A stretch of DNA of 64,000 nucleotides from positions 62,001 through 126,000 of the forward strand of contig CAMFIE010000002.1 in NCBI GenBank assembly GCA_945952315.1, in the 5' to 3' direction. The position numbers were made by a program, and so were the translations under genes. Below are positions 18,905 to 28,109 of the stretch, piece after piece (position 1 is the first letter of the stretch; the number at the start of each line of letters is the position of its first letter). The DNA is from an uncultured Rhizobium sp. Its GTDB lineage: Bacteria > Pseudomonadota > Alphaproteobacteria > Rhizobiales > Rhizobiaceae. The notes under the pieces were generated by a model, which was given only the letters and a program-made list of their open reading frames with translations, searched no databases and was not told the DNA's origin.

Positions 18905-20376
18905 CACAGAGACTCCAGAAAGGTGATGAGGGATTGCCGGTCGCGGGCAGAGGCGGCACGGTAGGCGTCGCGCGCCTTTTCCCCTTCGCCGCCATGCCAG
19001 AGAATGGCTTCGGTCAGGCTACGGGCCCGGCCGTCATGCAGATAGTTTTCGCGGCCATTGACCACGGATGTCAGCCCGATACCCCAGAGTGGAGGCGTGC
19101 GCCATTCCGTGCCCGTGGCGCGCCCGACCGGCTGGTGATCGGCAAGGCCTTCGCCCATATCATGCAGCAGAAAATCCGAATAGGGCCAGATCTTCTGACC
19201 CGCCAGCTGCGGATTGCGAGCGTCTGGTCCGGTGACGAATTGCGGTTGATGGCATGCGGCACACCCGAGATCATAAAACACCTTCTTGCCCGCGAGCACG
19301 GCCGGAAAGCTTGCCTTGCGGCGGGCGGGCACGGCCAGATTTTCCGCATAGAAGGTCAACAGGTCCATGATTTCGCCGGATGCTTCTGTCTTGCCCAGCC
19401 GGGTCTGCACGCCGGTCGGCCGCTTCAGGCATTCTGTCTGGCGCGCCGTGCAATCGCCATAGGGTTGGTCGGCATCCGGCGAGGAAATGCCGATATCACC
19501 GGCCAAGGCGCCCGCCGTCTGCGCCCGCACCGTCGGGTTCTGCGCCTTCCAGCCGAAGCGACCGAGCACGAGGCTGCCGGTTGCCGGATCGTGGACCCGC
19601 TGCGCCTTTCCGGAAATGCCGTCATGGTCGCGGTCTGTCTCGTCTCCTGCAGCCAGGATTGCACTCTCCGGAATGGCCTGAATGAGCCCGAGACCGATCA
19701 TCGGCGGGGTGAGGCGCGGGGAAAGGGTAGTGCTGGCGCCGAGAGGACCGTAATTCAGCCCCGCCGTGCCATAGGCCGGAACCCGCAGCGAAACAGTCGT
19801 GCCATCTCCCAGCGTCTCGACCTGTTCGGTATAGGTCACCTGCACCCGACCTTCTGCCGCAAGGCCCGGAATGGCGTGATCCTGAAACTGGGTTCCGTAA
19901 ACGGGATCAGGAAAATTCAGCGCCCGGCCTTCTGCCACCTGTTGCCGTTCGGCCTCGGTCTGTGGCGGCCGTGCCAGCCGGTAGAAAAAGGAGGTGGCAT
20001 CGCCTTTCCCATCTGGTGCCTGTCCGCGCCCGTCGCGCAGGTGGCAGCTTTCGCAAGAACGCGCATTGAACAACGGGCCGAGGCCATCAGAGGCTTGCGT
20101 CGAGGAGGGCGCGGCCACCCAGAGCTTGCGAAACAGCGCCCGCCCGAGGTGGAACCGCATCGTCTGATCATCCGGCAGATTGCCGCTCCTGTTGCGGAAC
20201 GCATCCCGGCTCACCGGATTGATCGAGGTTGCCGCGCCACCGGAGAGCGTTTCGCCTTCTTCCGGCCCGGAAAAATCGGGGATGCCCGTTCCGGCATAGG
20301 CCAGCCCGCCTGCCACCAGAGGCAAGGCAAGGGCAAGCGTCAGAAGCGAGCGCAGGGCGGGCATGGTAAGAGGCAT
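18904..20376 (-). CDS. Di-heme oxidoreductase (putative thiol oxidoreductase, DUF1111 family)
   Basis: Periplasmic c-type cytochrome of 490 residues with a signal peptide (LTLALALPLVAGGLAYA). Two CXXCH heme sites are seen: CESCH near residue 110 and CAACH near residue 370. The family is distantly related to di-heme peroxidases and is sometimes annotated as thiol oxidoreductase; the electron partner is unknown. It lies between two imelysin genes, 6 bp after one and overlapping the other, which suggests a redox role in periplasmic iron handling. Confidence 0.88.
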   Translation of the reverse strand: MPLTMPALRSLLTLALALPLVAGGLAYAGTGIPDFSGPEEGETLSGGAATSINPVSRDAFRNRSGNLPDDQTMRFHLGRALFRKLWVAAPSSTQASDGLGPLFNARSCESCHLRDGRGQAPDGKGDATSFFYRLARPPQTEAERQQVAEGRALNFPDPVYGTQFQDHAIPGLAAEGRVQVTYTEQVETLGDGTTVSLRVPAYGTAGLNYGPLGASTTLSPRLTPPMIGLGLIQAIPESAILAAGDETDRDHDGISGKAQRVHDPATGSLVLGRFGWKAQNPTVRAQTAGALAGDIGISSPDADQPYGDCTARQTECLKRPTGVQTRLGKTEASGEIMDLLTFYAENLAVPARRKASFPAVLAGKKVFYDLGCAACHQPQFVTGPDARNPQLAGQKIWPYSDFLLHDMGEGLADHQPVGRATGTEWRTPPLWGIGLTSVVNGRENYLHDGRARSLTEAILWHGGEGEKARDAYRAASARDRQSLITFLESL

Positions 20377-20382
20377 AGCCCT

Positions 20383-21654
20383 TTATTGCGCCACTGCCGC
20401 CGGGTTGTCGAGACTGTCGGATCCTTCCAGCGAGATGCCGGAAAGCGAAAGGCTTGCAATCACCCGTTCGATGGTCTTCGTCTGGCTGACGAGCCCGTCG
20501 ATTGCGGTCAGAACCACGCGGTTTCCCTCTTCATTGCCCTCGGCGATCATCTGGTCATAGGCCTCGGTGCTTTTTGCCCGCTCGGTGATCTTTTCCATCG
20601 CCGCGATCGTGGCATCGAGCTTGCCGCGCATTTCGGCATCCAGCGTCTTGTCCTCTTCGGCAACGAGATCGGAAAGGGAAGGCCCCTTCATTTCCCTGCC
20701 ATCCAGCGTCTTATAGGTGCCGAGATAGGCTTCGCGAATGCCGAGTGCGTCGCCGAGATGCGAGGCGGGCGTGTTGTCCGAGAAGCAGTCCTGCTCCTCT
20801 TCAGGATCATGCAGCAGCACGCCGAGCTTCATCCGCTCGCCTGCCAGTTCACCATAGGAGAGGGAGCCCATGCCGGTCAGGATCGCGGCCACGCCCTTTT
20901 TGGGATCGTCGGTGATGACACGGGCAGCCTCGCCGCCCTTCTGCCATTTGGAGACGATGTCCTGAAGATCGCTGACAAGAAGACTGGAAGCCGCCTTGAG
21001 ATAGGTCGCCCGGCGATCACAATGGCCATGGGTGCAGGCTTTCGGGTCGTAATCCGTGTAGGGACGGTTGCCTGCGCCGGGTCCCGTTCCGTTCAGATCC
21101 TGCCCCCAGAGCAGGAATTCGATGGCGTGATAACCGGTCGCGACATTGGCATCCACGCCACCGGCATTGTGCAGCCGGTTTGCCAGAAGATCCGGCGTGA
21201 TGGTGCTGGCATCCACCGGCTTGCCATCGATCATGATCTCCTTGTTGGCGATGACATTGGCGGTGAAAAGCGCGTTCTCGTCGCTTTCCGTGCCGTAGCT
21301 CTCGTCCACATAATCGATCAGCCCTTCATCCAGCGGCCAGGAATTGACCTTGCCTTCCCAGTCATCGACCACGGGATTGCCGAAGCGGTAAACCTCGGTG
21401 CGCATGTAGGGAACGCGCGCGGCGATCCAGGCCTTGCGCGCCGCATCCAGCGTCTTTTCCTCTGGCTTCGAGAGAAAGGCGTCGATCGCCCTGTCCAGCG
21501 CCCTTGCGCCTTCCAGCGTATCGGCAAATTTTGCAAGGCCAACCGCGGCGAAATGCTCCGCGACCGCCTTTTCATCCACCGCCTGCGCAAGGCTCGGGTA
21601 GAGGAAGCTTGCGGCAGCGACAAGCGCGATGGCAAGGACGGGGCGGTGAGGCAT
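20383..21654 (-). CDS. irpA: Imelysin family protein, IrpA-like
   Basis: First gene of the iron-related operon: a secreted imelysin of 423 residues. The GYHAIEFLLWGQD segment is the GxHxxE motif, and the YTDY and CTHGHCDRRATYL segments are typical of IrpA-type iron-regulated proteins. An in-frame ATG lies upstream at 21696, but only the ATG at 21654 has a ribosome-binding site (AGGAG 8 nt upstream) and a standard signal peptide (PVLAIALVAAASFLYPSLAQA). A perfect inverted repeat sits upstream at 21705-21735. Confidence 0.9.
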   Translation of the reverse strand: MPHRPVLAIALVAAASFLYPSLAQAVDEKAVAEHFAAVGLAKFADTLEGARALDRAIDAFLSKPEEKTLDAARKAWIAARVPYMRTEVYRFGNPVVDDWEGKVNSWPLDEGLIDYVDESYGTESDENALFTANVIANKEIMIDGKPVDASTITPDLLANRLHNAGGVDANVATGYHAIEFLLWGQDLNGTGPGAGNRPYTDYDPKACTHGHCDRRATYLKAASSLLVSDLQDIVSKWQKGGEAARVITDDPKKGVAAILTGMGSLSYGELAGERMKLGVLLHDPEEEQDCFSDNTPASHLGDALGIREAYLGTYKTLDGREMKGPSLSDLVAEEDKTLDAEMRGKLDATIAAMEKITERAKSTEAYDQMIAEGNEEGNRVVLTAIDGLVSQTKTIERVIASLSLSGISLEGSDSLDNPAAVAQ

Positions 21655-21704
21655 CGGTTCGGCTCCTGCTGGTTCAACCTGCGTGAGCGCGTTCATGGCG
21701 GATA

Positions 21705-21735
21705 TTTAAACTGGTGTCAAATAGTCCAGTTTAAA
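21705..21735. promoter_or_regulatory. Perfect inverted repeat upstream of the imelysin operon
   Basis: TTTAAACTGG-N11-CCAGTTTAAA, 10-bp perfect arms, located 50-80 bp upstream of the irpA start and after the stop of the RsmB-like gene. It is AT-rich without a U-tract, so it looks like an operator rather than a terminator. By context an iron or heme regulator is plausible, but the arms do not match the Irr ICE box or a Fur box closely enough to name one. Confidence 0.6.
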
Positions 21736-21751
21736 AACCTGCAAAAAAGAG

Positions 21752-23047
21752 TCAGCTTTTTCGCCGCATCAGGCAGAAGAAGAAACCGTCCGTATCGGTG
21801 GCCGCTGGGGTAAGGGTCACGGTCTTCCCGTCGCGGCTCAAGGGGCGCGGGCCGGTCGTGCCGAACAGCCGGTTCCAGTTCTCATGCGCATCGACAATCT
21901 CGAAGGCGGGATTGGTCGTCGTGAATGCGCGTACCTGATGCTCGTTTTCCTGCGGCAGCAGCGAACAGGTGATGTAGATCATCTCGCCGCCGGGACGCAC
22001 GAAGGTGGCGGCCTGTGCAAGCGCATCCTGCTGCTGGACAAGCCGCTCCTCGATGTTCTTCTCGGTGAGCCGCCATTTGGTATCGGGCCTGCGCCGCCAT
22101 GTGCCGGTGCCCGTGCACGGCGCATCGACCAGCACGCGGTCAAGCTTGCCCGTCATGGCTTCCAGTGCGGACCGGTTGTCGTGCACCTGCACATTGCGGG
22201 TGCCTGCCCGCTTGAGGCGTTCGATGATCGGTGCGAGCCGCTTGCGGTCGGCATCATAGGCATGCACCTGTCCCTTGTTGTTCATGGATGCGGCCATGGC
22301 GAGCGTCTTGCCGCCACCGCCCGCGCAATAATCCAGAACCTGTTCGCCTTCCTTCGGCATGGCAAGATCGGCAACGATCTGCGAGCCTTCGTCCTGCACT
22401 TCGAACCATCCCTTCTGGAAGGAGAGTTCGGCAGTGACATTCGGCAGCCGCGACGGGCCTTCGCCTGCGGGAATGCGGATACCGTGGCGGGCAAGGCTTG
22501 CGGCCTGTGCGCCTGCGCGCTCAAGCGCCTTCACCACCTTGTCGCGCCCGGCCTTCAGCGTATTGGCGCGAAGGTCGAGTGTCGGGCGACCAGCAAGCGC
22601 CTTTGCCTCGGCAAGCCAGTTGTCGCCAAAGCTTTCCTCAAAGGCAGGCTGCACCCATTCGGGAATATCGCCCTGAACATAGAGTGGCGCATCCGCGAGG
22701 TTGCGCGCTGCAAAGGCGGCTTTGGCTTGCTGCGAAAGTTCCGGCGGCGCGAAACGATCATCGACGAGTTCGCCGGCCAGGTGTTCCGGCGTCATGCCCC
22801 ATTGGCGGAAGAGGACTGCATGGCCCAGCGCCACGGCGCTGTCATCCTCCATGAGCCAGGCATGGGAAAGCCGCATGCGCAGCGCATCATAGACGATATT
22901 GCCGATGGCAGCGCGGTCTCCGGAGCCGGCAAAGCGGTGGGCAAGACCCCAGTCCTTCAGCGCATCGGCGACCGGGCGTTTGCGGGCCTCGATATCGGCC
23001 AGAACTTCAATCGCCCCTGCAAGGCGTCCACCCAGTCGCATTGTCAT
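21752..23047 (-). CDS. RsmB/NOP family RNA (cytosine-5) methyltransferase
   Basis: SAM-dependent m5C methyltransferase, probably acting on rRNA. The N-terminal third resembles the NusB-like domain of RsmB. The catalytic domain shows the SAM loop DYCAGGGGKTLAMA, the motif IV Cys in VDAPCTGTGTWRR and the motif VI Cys in YITCSLLPQENE. 431 residues. Assignment between RsmB and a paralogue is left open. It stands upstream of the imelysin operon on the same strand. Confidence 0.88.
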   Translation of the reverse strand: MTMRLGGRLAGAIEVLADIEARKRPVADALKDWGLAHRFAGSGDRAAIGNIVYDALRMRLSHAWLMEDDSAVALGHAVLFRQWGMTPEHLAGELVDDRFAPPELSQQAKAAFAARNLADAPLYVQGDIPEWVQPAFEESFGDNWLAEAKALAGRPTLDLRANTLKAGRDKVVKALERAGAQAASLARHGIRIPAGEGPSRLPNVTAELSFQKGWFEVQDEGSQIVADLAMPKEGEQVLDYCAGGGGKTLAMAASMNNKGQVHAYDADRKRLAPIIERLKRAGTRNVQVHDNRSALEAMTGKLDRVLVDAPCTGTGTWRRRPDTKWRLTEKNIEERLVQQQDALAQAATFVRPGGEMIYITCSLLPQENEHQVRAFTTTNPAFEIVDAHENWNRLFGTTGPRPLSRDGKTVTLTPAATDTDGFFFCLMRRKS

Positions 23048-23128
23048 TCTCCACGTTGATCGTCCCGGTGGTAGCGGCGATTGACGCGAAGAGCAAGACT
23101 GTGCGGGCGAAACCCTGTCCGCAGCAGT

Positions 23129-23488
23129 TCAGCCCAGTACTTCGTAGCAGACCTTGGCGGTGCCCGACGAGATCATGCCGAGATTGCGGGCCGCTGCCTT
23201 GGACACGTCCAGCACGCGGCCACGCACGAAGGGGCCGCGATCATTGATGCGAACGATCACGCTTTTGCCGTTGCGGCGATTGGTGACCTTCACCTTTGTG
23301 CCGAAGCGCAGCGTGCGATGCGCAGCGGTGAGTTTGGAGGCATTCATCCGTTCGCCCGAAGCGGTGCGCGAACCAAGTGCATACCAGGAGGCGCCACCAC
23401 AACCTGCGCCCGCTTCTGCTGCAAGCGGGAAGGCGAGCAGGCTGGCGGCGACGGCACAGATGGCAAGAGAGAACCTAGATTTCTGCAA
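23129..23488 (-). CDS. RlpA-like septal lipoprotein-type / double-psi beta-barrel protein
   Basis: Small exported protein with a signal peptide (FSLAICAVAASLLAFPLAAEA) and a double-psi beta-barrel domain of the RlpA family: ASWYALGSRTASGERM, AAHRTLRFGTKVKV and INDRGPFVRGRVLDVSKAAA. RlpA proteins bind or cleave denuded peptidoglycan at the septum; this one lacks a SPOR domain. I chose TTG 23488 (AAGGA 9 nt upstream, 119 residues) because the GTG at 23587 would add 33 residues ahead of the signal peptide. That longer form cannot be excluded. Confidence 0.85.
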   Translation of the reverse strand: MQKSRFSLAICAVAASLLAFPLAAEAGAGCGGASWYALGSRTASGERMNASKLTAAHRTLRFGTKVKVTNRRNGKSVIVRINDRGPFVRGRVLDVSKAAARNLGMISSGTAKVCYEVLG

Positions 23489-23898
23489 GAGGGATCGTCC
23501 TTGTTTCGTTTGCGGAAGCTGTTTCCAACTTTTCCGAGTGGCTTTAAGCACGGCGAAAAGTGGCAGAAAAGTGCGAGACACGATCACGGAATGTTACAAA
23601 TCGTAACATTCCTTGTGGTTAATCAGGGTGGTTAAAACCGCTTTCACCCTGAGGGTCCGGGGGAAAGAACAACGAATTCAATTGTATTTCATGTCATTCT
23701 TGTACGCCCGACCGGCGACAGGGAGTGATCACAAAGTCGAGTGAAATATTTTTCTAATGGCCGCGAAAAAATTATGAATCATGCCACATTAACTGGCTAT
23801 TAACCGTAATTCCGACGCAAAATATGACTCGGAATTGCCATAATTCCGGATTTTCCATCCGAAAGACTGCTTCAGTTGTCGGATCCGGCAGGCTGAAT
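23489..23898. other. AT-richer intergenic region with no supported gene
   Basis: 410 bases between the RlpA-like start and the stop of the epimerase-like gene, noticeably richer in A/T than its surroundings (for example 23740-23840). It must hold the rlpA-like promoter. A perfect 10-bp inverted repeat at 23588-23612 is the only clear element. I see no tRNA, no ORF with a ribosome-binding site and no strong terminator. Confidence 0.6.
23588..23612. promoter_or_regulatory. Perfect inverted repeat upstream of the RlpA-like gene
   Basis: GGAATGTTAC-N5-GTAACATTCC, 10-bp perfect arms around AAATC, about 100 bp upstream of the chosen start. It could be an operator or a stem-loop in the 5' leader; there is no U-tract. 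Confidence 0.55.
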
Positions 23899-24771
23899 TC
23901 AGCCGCGCCAGCGTCCGTCCTGCCAGAGATCGGCAAGCGATGCGCGGTATTCCGGGAAGCGGAAGTCGAAGCCCAGGGCACGGATTTTCGCGTTCGAGAC
24001 GCGCTGGTTTTTCCCGTAGAACGAGCGTGCCATGGGCGAAAGCGTTGCAGTTTCGAAATCCTGCTCCGGCGGCGGGGTCACCCCCATCAGCCTTGCTGCT
24101 TCCGTGACCACATCCTGTGGCGGACAGGGCTCGTCGTCGGTCACATTATAGATGCCCTGATGCTTGCCTTCGGCGAGAAAGAGGGCCGCCCGGCCAATAT
24201 CCTCTACCCGGATGCGGTTGAACACCTGGCCGGGCTTGATCAGCCGCCTTGCAGTGCCCTGCTGGAGATTGATGAATGTATTGCGCCCCGGACCATAGAT
24301 GCCGGAAAGGCGCAGCACGCTGACCGGCAGATGCGAGGACTTGCCGAGCGCAAGCCAGTCGCGCTCGGCGATCAGCCGTTCGGCACCGCGGGCGGCCTCC
24401 GGCTGGCAGCGGGTCTCTTCCGTCACCCACTGGCCCTGATGATCACCATAGACACCGACCGTCGAAAGATAGCCGATCCATTCAAGCCTCGGTGCTATGG
24501 TGGGCAGGGAGGACTGAAAGCGAGCAGGAAGTGCATCCCCCTCGGCGGCGGGCGAAATCGACTGCAGCAGATGGCGCGTGGTGGAAAGCACGGCCCGGAT
24601 TTCGTCGGTCCATGTCTCGCCGTCAAAGACAAGCGGATGAATGCCGAGCGCCCGCAGCGCCTCTGCCTTTTCCTGCGAGCGTGTGGTGCCGAAGACCGTA
24701 TGACCTTTCGCCTTGAACTCCGCCGCAATCGCGCGGCCGGAATAGCCTGCACCGAAAATCAAAAGCGTCAT
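23899..24771 (-). CDS. SDR-type NAD(P)-binding epimerase/reductase (YeeZ-like)
   Basis: Extended-SDR-like protein of 290 residues. The Rossmann loop FGAGYSGRAIA is right at the N-terminus, and YLSTVGVYGDHQG includes the region that usually carries the catalytic Tyr. The C-terminal half has NVTDDEPCPPQDV, typical of YeeZ-like sugar epimerases. The frame continues upstream, but ATG 24771 sits 1 bp past the queG stop, so the two genes form one transcript. The substrate is unknown. Confidence 0.82.
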   Translation of the reverse strand: MTLLIFGAGYSGRAIAAEFKAKGHTVFGTTRSQEKAEALRALGIHPLVFDGETWTDEIRAVLSTTRHLLQSISPAAEGDALPARFQSSLPTIAPRLEWIGYLSTVGVYGDHQGQWVTEETRCQPEAARGAERLIAERDWLALGKSSHLPVSVLRLSGIYGPGRNTFINLQQGTARRLIKPGQVFNRIRVEDIGRAALFLAEGKHQGIYNVTDDEPCPPQDVVTEAARLMGVTPPPEQDFETATLSPMARSFYGKNQRVSNAKIRALGFDFRFPEYRASLADLWQDGRWRG

Positions 24772-24772
24772 G

Positions 24773-25915
24773 TCACTCTCCTGCCCGGTCCCATTCGTGA
24801 AGAACCGTCTCATCCGTTTCAGCGTTCCTCGCATGGCGAAACCGTGAAAGCGCGTCCAGCCGCGACAGCGCCCAGACCGCCATGGCTCTCACCGTCGGTG
24901 AAACATCATCAAGCCTTGCCGCGACCGGCTCGATCAGCGCCTGCTGGCTGGAATTGCCTGCCGCGATCAGCACGTTGCGGATGAAGCGCTCGCGCCCGAT
25001 GCGTTTCACCGGCGAGCCTGAAAAAAGGGTGCGAAAGGCTGTGTCATCCAGCGTCAGCAGATGGGCAATGTCCGGTTCCTTGAGATCGGGTCGCGCGGCA
25101 AGGCGCATGTCGCTTGCCGCCTTTGCGAATTTGTTCCAGGGGCAGGCCGCAAGGCAATCGTCACAGCCATAGATTCGGTTTCCGAACAGGGGCCGCAGCG
25201 CCGGATCGATCGCACCCTTGTGCTCGATCGTGAGATAGGAAATGCAGCGCCGCGCATCGATCTGGTAGGGGGCCGGGAAAGCATCCGTCGGGCAGGCGTC
25301 GAGGCAGGCGCGGCAGCGGCCGCAATGGTCCTCTTCCGCCGGATCAACATCCAGCGTTGCGGTGGTGAAGATCGAGCCGAGAAACAGCCAGGAACCAAAG
25401 TCGCGGCTCACCAGATTGGTATGCTTTCCCTGCCAGCCGAGCCCTGCGGCGGCGGCCAGCGGCTTTTCCATCACCGGGGCGGTATCGACGAAAACCTTCA
25501 CATCCGCTCCGGAGCGGGCGGCAAAGCGGGTGGCCATTTCCTTCAGCCGCCCCTTGATCACATCGTGATAGTCCCGGTTGCGGGCATAGACGGAGATATG
25601 GGCCTTGTCGGTCTTGGCCTGAAGATAGCGCGGGTCCATGTCCGGACCATAGTTCATGGCAAGCAGCACGATGCTTTTCACGTCAGGCCAGAGGGCGCGC
25701 GGTGTGCCCCTGCGCTCTTCCGTTTCCGCCATCCAGTCCATGCTGCCATGGCGACCTTCCCGGAGAAAGGTGGACAGATGCCCGGCCGCTTCGGGAATGC
25801 TGTCCGGTCCGGTGATGCGGCAGAGGTCAAAGCCCTGCGTGAGCGCCTCGTCCTTTATGAAACGGGTGAGCTTGCGGGCCTTCTCCGCCTGCTTTTCCAC
25901 CTCACGCCCGCCCAT
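24773..25915 (-). CDS. queG: Epoxyqueuosine reductase
   Basis: Cobalamin- and Fe-S-dependent last step in making queuosine in tRNA. Two 4Fe-4S ligand sets are visible: CGRCRACLDACP and CDDCLAACPW. The N-terminal B12-binding DUF1730 region is present, with MNYGPD and the GWQGKHTNLVS segment. The C-terminal end looks like HEAT-repeat helices. 380 residues, typical. It is followed at 1 bp by the SDR-type gene and preceded at 17 bp by the GST gene. Confidence 0.96.
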   Translation of the reverse strand: MGGREVEKQAEKARKLTRFIKDEALTQGFDLCRITGPDSIPEAAGHLSTFLREGRHGSMDWMAETEERRGTPRALWPDVKSIVLLAMNYGPDMDPRYLQAKTDKAHISVYARNRDYHDVIKGRLKEMATRFAARSGADVKVFVDTAPVMEKPLAAAAGLGWQGKHTNLVSRDFGSWLFLGSIFTTATLDVDPAEEDHCGRCRACLDACPTDAFPAPYQIDARRCISYLTIEHKGAIDPALRPLFGNRIYGCDDCLAACPWNKFAKAASDMRLAARPDLKEPDIAHLLTLDDTAFRTLFSGSPVKRIGRERFIRNVLIAAGNSSQQALIEPVAARLDDVSPTVRAMAVWALSRLDALSRFRHARNAETDETVLHEWDRAGE

Positions 25916-25932
25916 TTCCCCATCCGGCCCGA

Positions 25933-26625
25933 TCAGAAATCGAGATCGGCGTAGTGCGAAACGGGGGTCAGCCCGCGCACGCGGTCATTCAGCAACGGAC
26001 GGAAGGAGGGCCGCGACTTCAGCCGCTGATACCAGTCCTTGACCAGCGGGCTTTCGTTCCAGTCGATCTCGCCAAGATAGTCGAGCACCGACAGACCCGC
26101 CGCGGCGGCAAGGTCCGCATAGCTCATGCGCTCACCGGCAAGCCACTGGCGCGAGCCCGCGAGCCAGGTGAGATACTTCATATGCTGGCGGATATTGGTG
26201 CGCGCGGTGCGCAGCACCTTGCTATCGGGCGCACCGCCGCCCTGATCCACCGACATCTGCAGTTTATAGGCCCGTTCGCGTGCCAGCGGCCGGGTGACAT
26301 CCTGCTCCATCTTGACGAGGAACCATTCGGTGAGCCGACGAATCTCGGCCCGCTGGAAAGGGTCTTCGGCAAGAAGCCGCCGGTCGCGCTTCAGCACGCC
26401 ATGGGTCTCGTCCAGATATTCCGAAATCACCATCGCGCCGCAGAGCGCGCGCATGCTGTCATCCACATAGACCGGAAGCGTGCCCGCCGGGTTGAGCGCC
26501 AGGAAGTCACGCCGCTTCTCCCAGGGCTGCTCTTCAATGAGATCGGCCTGATAATTGTATTCCGTCAAAATGAGACGCACGAACCGCGAAGCGGACGACA
26601 TCGGATGATGATAAAGCGTGGGCAT
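25933..26625 (-). CDS. Glutathione S-transferase family protein
   Basis: Cytosolic GST-like protein of 230 residues. The thioredoxin-like N-terminal domain (about 1-80) begins [15 protein letters not shown] and has the cis-Pro segment [12 protein letters not shown] followed by the gamma-Glu-binding ISEYLDE; the all-helical C-terminal domain follows. Short spacing makes it the probable first gene of the GST-queG-SDR transcript. The substrate class is unclear. Confidence 0.88.
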   Translation of the reverse strand: MPTLYHHPMSSASRFVRLILTEYNYQADLIEEQPWEKRRDFLALNPAGTLPVYVDDSMRALCGAMVISEYLDETHGVLKRDRRLLAEDPFQRAEIRRLTEWFLVKMEQDVTRPLARERAYKLQMSVDQGGGAPDSKVLRTARTNIRQHMKYLTWLAGSRQWLAGERMSYADLAAAAGLSVLDYLGEIDWNESPLVKDWYQRLKSRPSFRPLLNDRVRGLTPVSHYADLDF

Positions 26626-26768
26626 GGATACTCGAAATTTGTTTTGCTAACGGACGCGGACCCAAAGGCTGCACCTCTGGTCATCAGGCGGTGAGTAAAG
26701 CTATAGGTGCTTGGCCTCGCCAACACAAGCGAATCAGCCGACTGCCCACTGTTTCAAAAGGAAAATAC

Positions 26769-27575
26769 ATGGCCGATCATTCGATCATCAGCGCCCTCGT
26801 GCTTGGCCTCATCGAGGGGCTCACCGAGTTCATTCCGGTGTCGTCCACCGCGCATGTGCTTCTGGCAGGCCATTTTCTCGGGTTCAAGTCGCCGGGCGAC
26901 ACATTTCCGGTGCTGATCCAGCTGGGGGCGATCCTTGCCATCCTGCTTGTCTATTTCCGCAAGCTTCTCGATATTGTCGTGGCTCTGCCCGACAGCCCGA
27001 CGGCACGCCGCTTCGTGTTGTCCGTTCTGATCGCCTTCCTGCCTGCGGCCGTGATCGGGGCGATCGCCCATGATTTCATCAAGCGCTATCTGTTTGAAAC
27101 GCCGATCCTGATCTGCGTGATGCTGATTGTCGGCGGGATCATCCTGCTGATCGTCGACCGCATCGACTTCAAGCCGCGTTATCGCAGCGTGATGGATTAC
27201 CCGCCGTCGCTCGCCTTCAAGATCGGCCTGTTCCAGTGCCTCGCCATGATCCCCGGCACGTCGCGTTCGGGTTCCACCATTGTCGGCGCGCTGATGATGG
27301 GGGCAGACAAGCGCTCGGCGGCAGAGTTTTCCTTCTTCCTCGCCATGCCGACCATGGTCGGCGCTTTCGCGCTGGATCTGTGGAAGAACCGCCATGCGCT
27401 GTCCTTCGATTCGGCCTCGCTGATCGCCGTCGGTTTCGTGATGGCCTTCATCTCGGCGCTGGTTGTGGTGCGCTCGCTGCTCGATTTCGTGTCGCGCCGT
27501 GGCTATTCCATCTTCGCCTGGTGGCGGATCGGGGTGGGCTTTGCAGGCCTGATCGGCCTTTTCCTTGTCGGCTGA
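26769..27575 (+). CDS. uppP: Undecaprenyl-diphosphatase
   Basis: Inner-membrane enzyme recycling undecaprenyl pyrophosphate for peptidoglycan and O-antigen synthesis (BacA family). The catalytic motifs are [17 protein letters not shown] near the N-terminus and [10 protein letters not shown] in the middle. 268 residues and about eight predicted helices. ATG 26769 has AAAAGGAAAA upstream; the in-frame extension to 26691 is not family-like. Confidence 0.97.
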   Translation: MADHSIISALVLGLIEGLTEFIPVSSTAHVLLAGHFLGFKSPGDTFPVLIQLGAILAILLVYFRKLLDIVVALPDSPTARRFVLSVLIAFLPAAVIGAIAHDFIKRYLFETPILICVMLIVGGIILLIVDRIDFKPRYRSVMDYPPSLAFKIGLFQCLAMIPGTSRSGSTIVGALMMGADKRSAAEFSFFLAMPTMVGAFALDLWKNRHALSFDSASLIAVGFVMAFISALVVVRSLLDFVSRRGYSIFAWWRIGVGFAGLIGLFLVG

Positions 27576-27577
27576 TG

Positions 27578-28030
27578 TCAGGTCGACGCAATCGTGAAGA
27601 TGTGGACGCCCGCGACATCGCTCTCGATCCGGGAGAAGCCGCGGGCCTCGTAATAGGGTGAATTTTCCGGCGTCGCGCAAAGATAGCATAGGTCGATGCC
27701 AAGTCGCTTCGCTTGCGCCCGCGCTGCATCGATCAGCGCCTCCGCCAAGCCTTGCCGCCGCGCCTGCGGCTCCACCCAGAGCGCCGCAATCCATGGTCCA
27801 TAGTGGGGCCGCTCATCCAGATCATTGTCAATCAGAAGCGCGGAACCGAGATACGCTGCGCCGTCATGGGCGACGAAGGCGACCGGTATCCCCTCGCCGG
27901 ACATCATCAGTTCAAGGCCGGCGCGATAGGCCGAAAGCGGCACACCGCTTTGCGTCCACCAGGCATGCCAGCCGCGGTCTGCAATCTGGTCGGCAAAGTC
28001 CGGACAGTCGCGAAGATTTGAAATGCGCAT
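27578..28030 (-). CDS. GNAT family N-acetyltransferase
   Basis: Acetyl-CoA-dependent acetyltransferase of 150 residues. The motif A acetyl-CoA loop is visible as ARRQGLAEALIDAA, with LWVEP on the strand before it, and the C-terminal YYEARGFSRIE is the typical GNAT end. The longer open frame upstream runs over the terminator at 28059-28085, so ATG 28030 is preferred. It converges on uppP with a 2-bp gap. Substrate unknown. Confidence 0.83.
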   Translation of the reverse strand: MRISNLRDCPDFADQIADRGWHAWWTQSGVPLSAYRAGLELMMSGEGIPVAFVAHDGAAYLGSALLIDNDLDERPHYGPWIAALWVEPQARRQGLAEALIDAARAQAKRLGIDLCYLCATPENSPYYEARGFSRIESDVAGVHIFTIAST

Positions 28031-28058
28031 TGCTGATCCTCCGGAAACGGCGCCCAAA

Positions 28059-28085
28059 TAAAAAAGCCCCTGCGAGGCAGAGGCT
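28059..28085 (-). terminator. Rho-independent terminator of the small secreted protein gene
   Basis: On the minus strand, AGCCTCTGC-CTC-GCAGGGGCT (stem 28065-28085, one G-U pair) is followed by a run of six T. It sits 25 bp after the stop of the 51-residue gene. Confidence 0.8.
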
Positions 28086-28109
28086 TTCCAACATTCCTGT
28101 AAGGACTTT

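Noticed and set aside
18688-21813. 1041-codon open frame on the plus strand
   Set aside because: It is antisense to the imelysin/di-heme operon, whose genes have signal peptides, CXXCH and imelysin motifs. High third-position GC leaves long open antisense frames in this genome.
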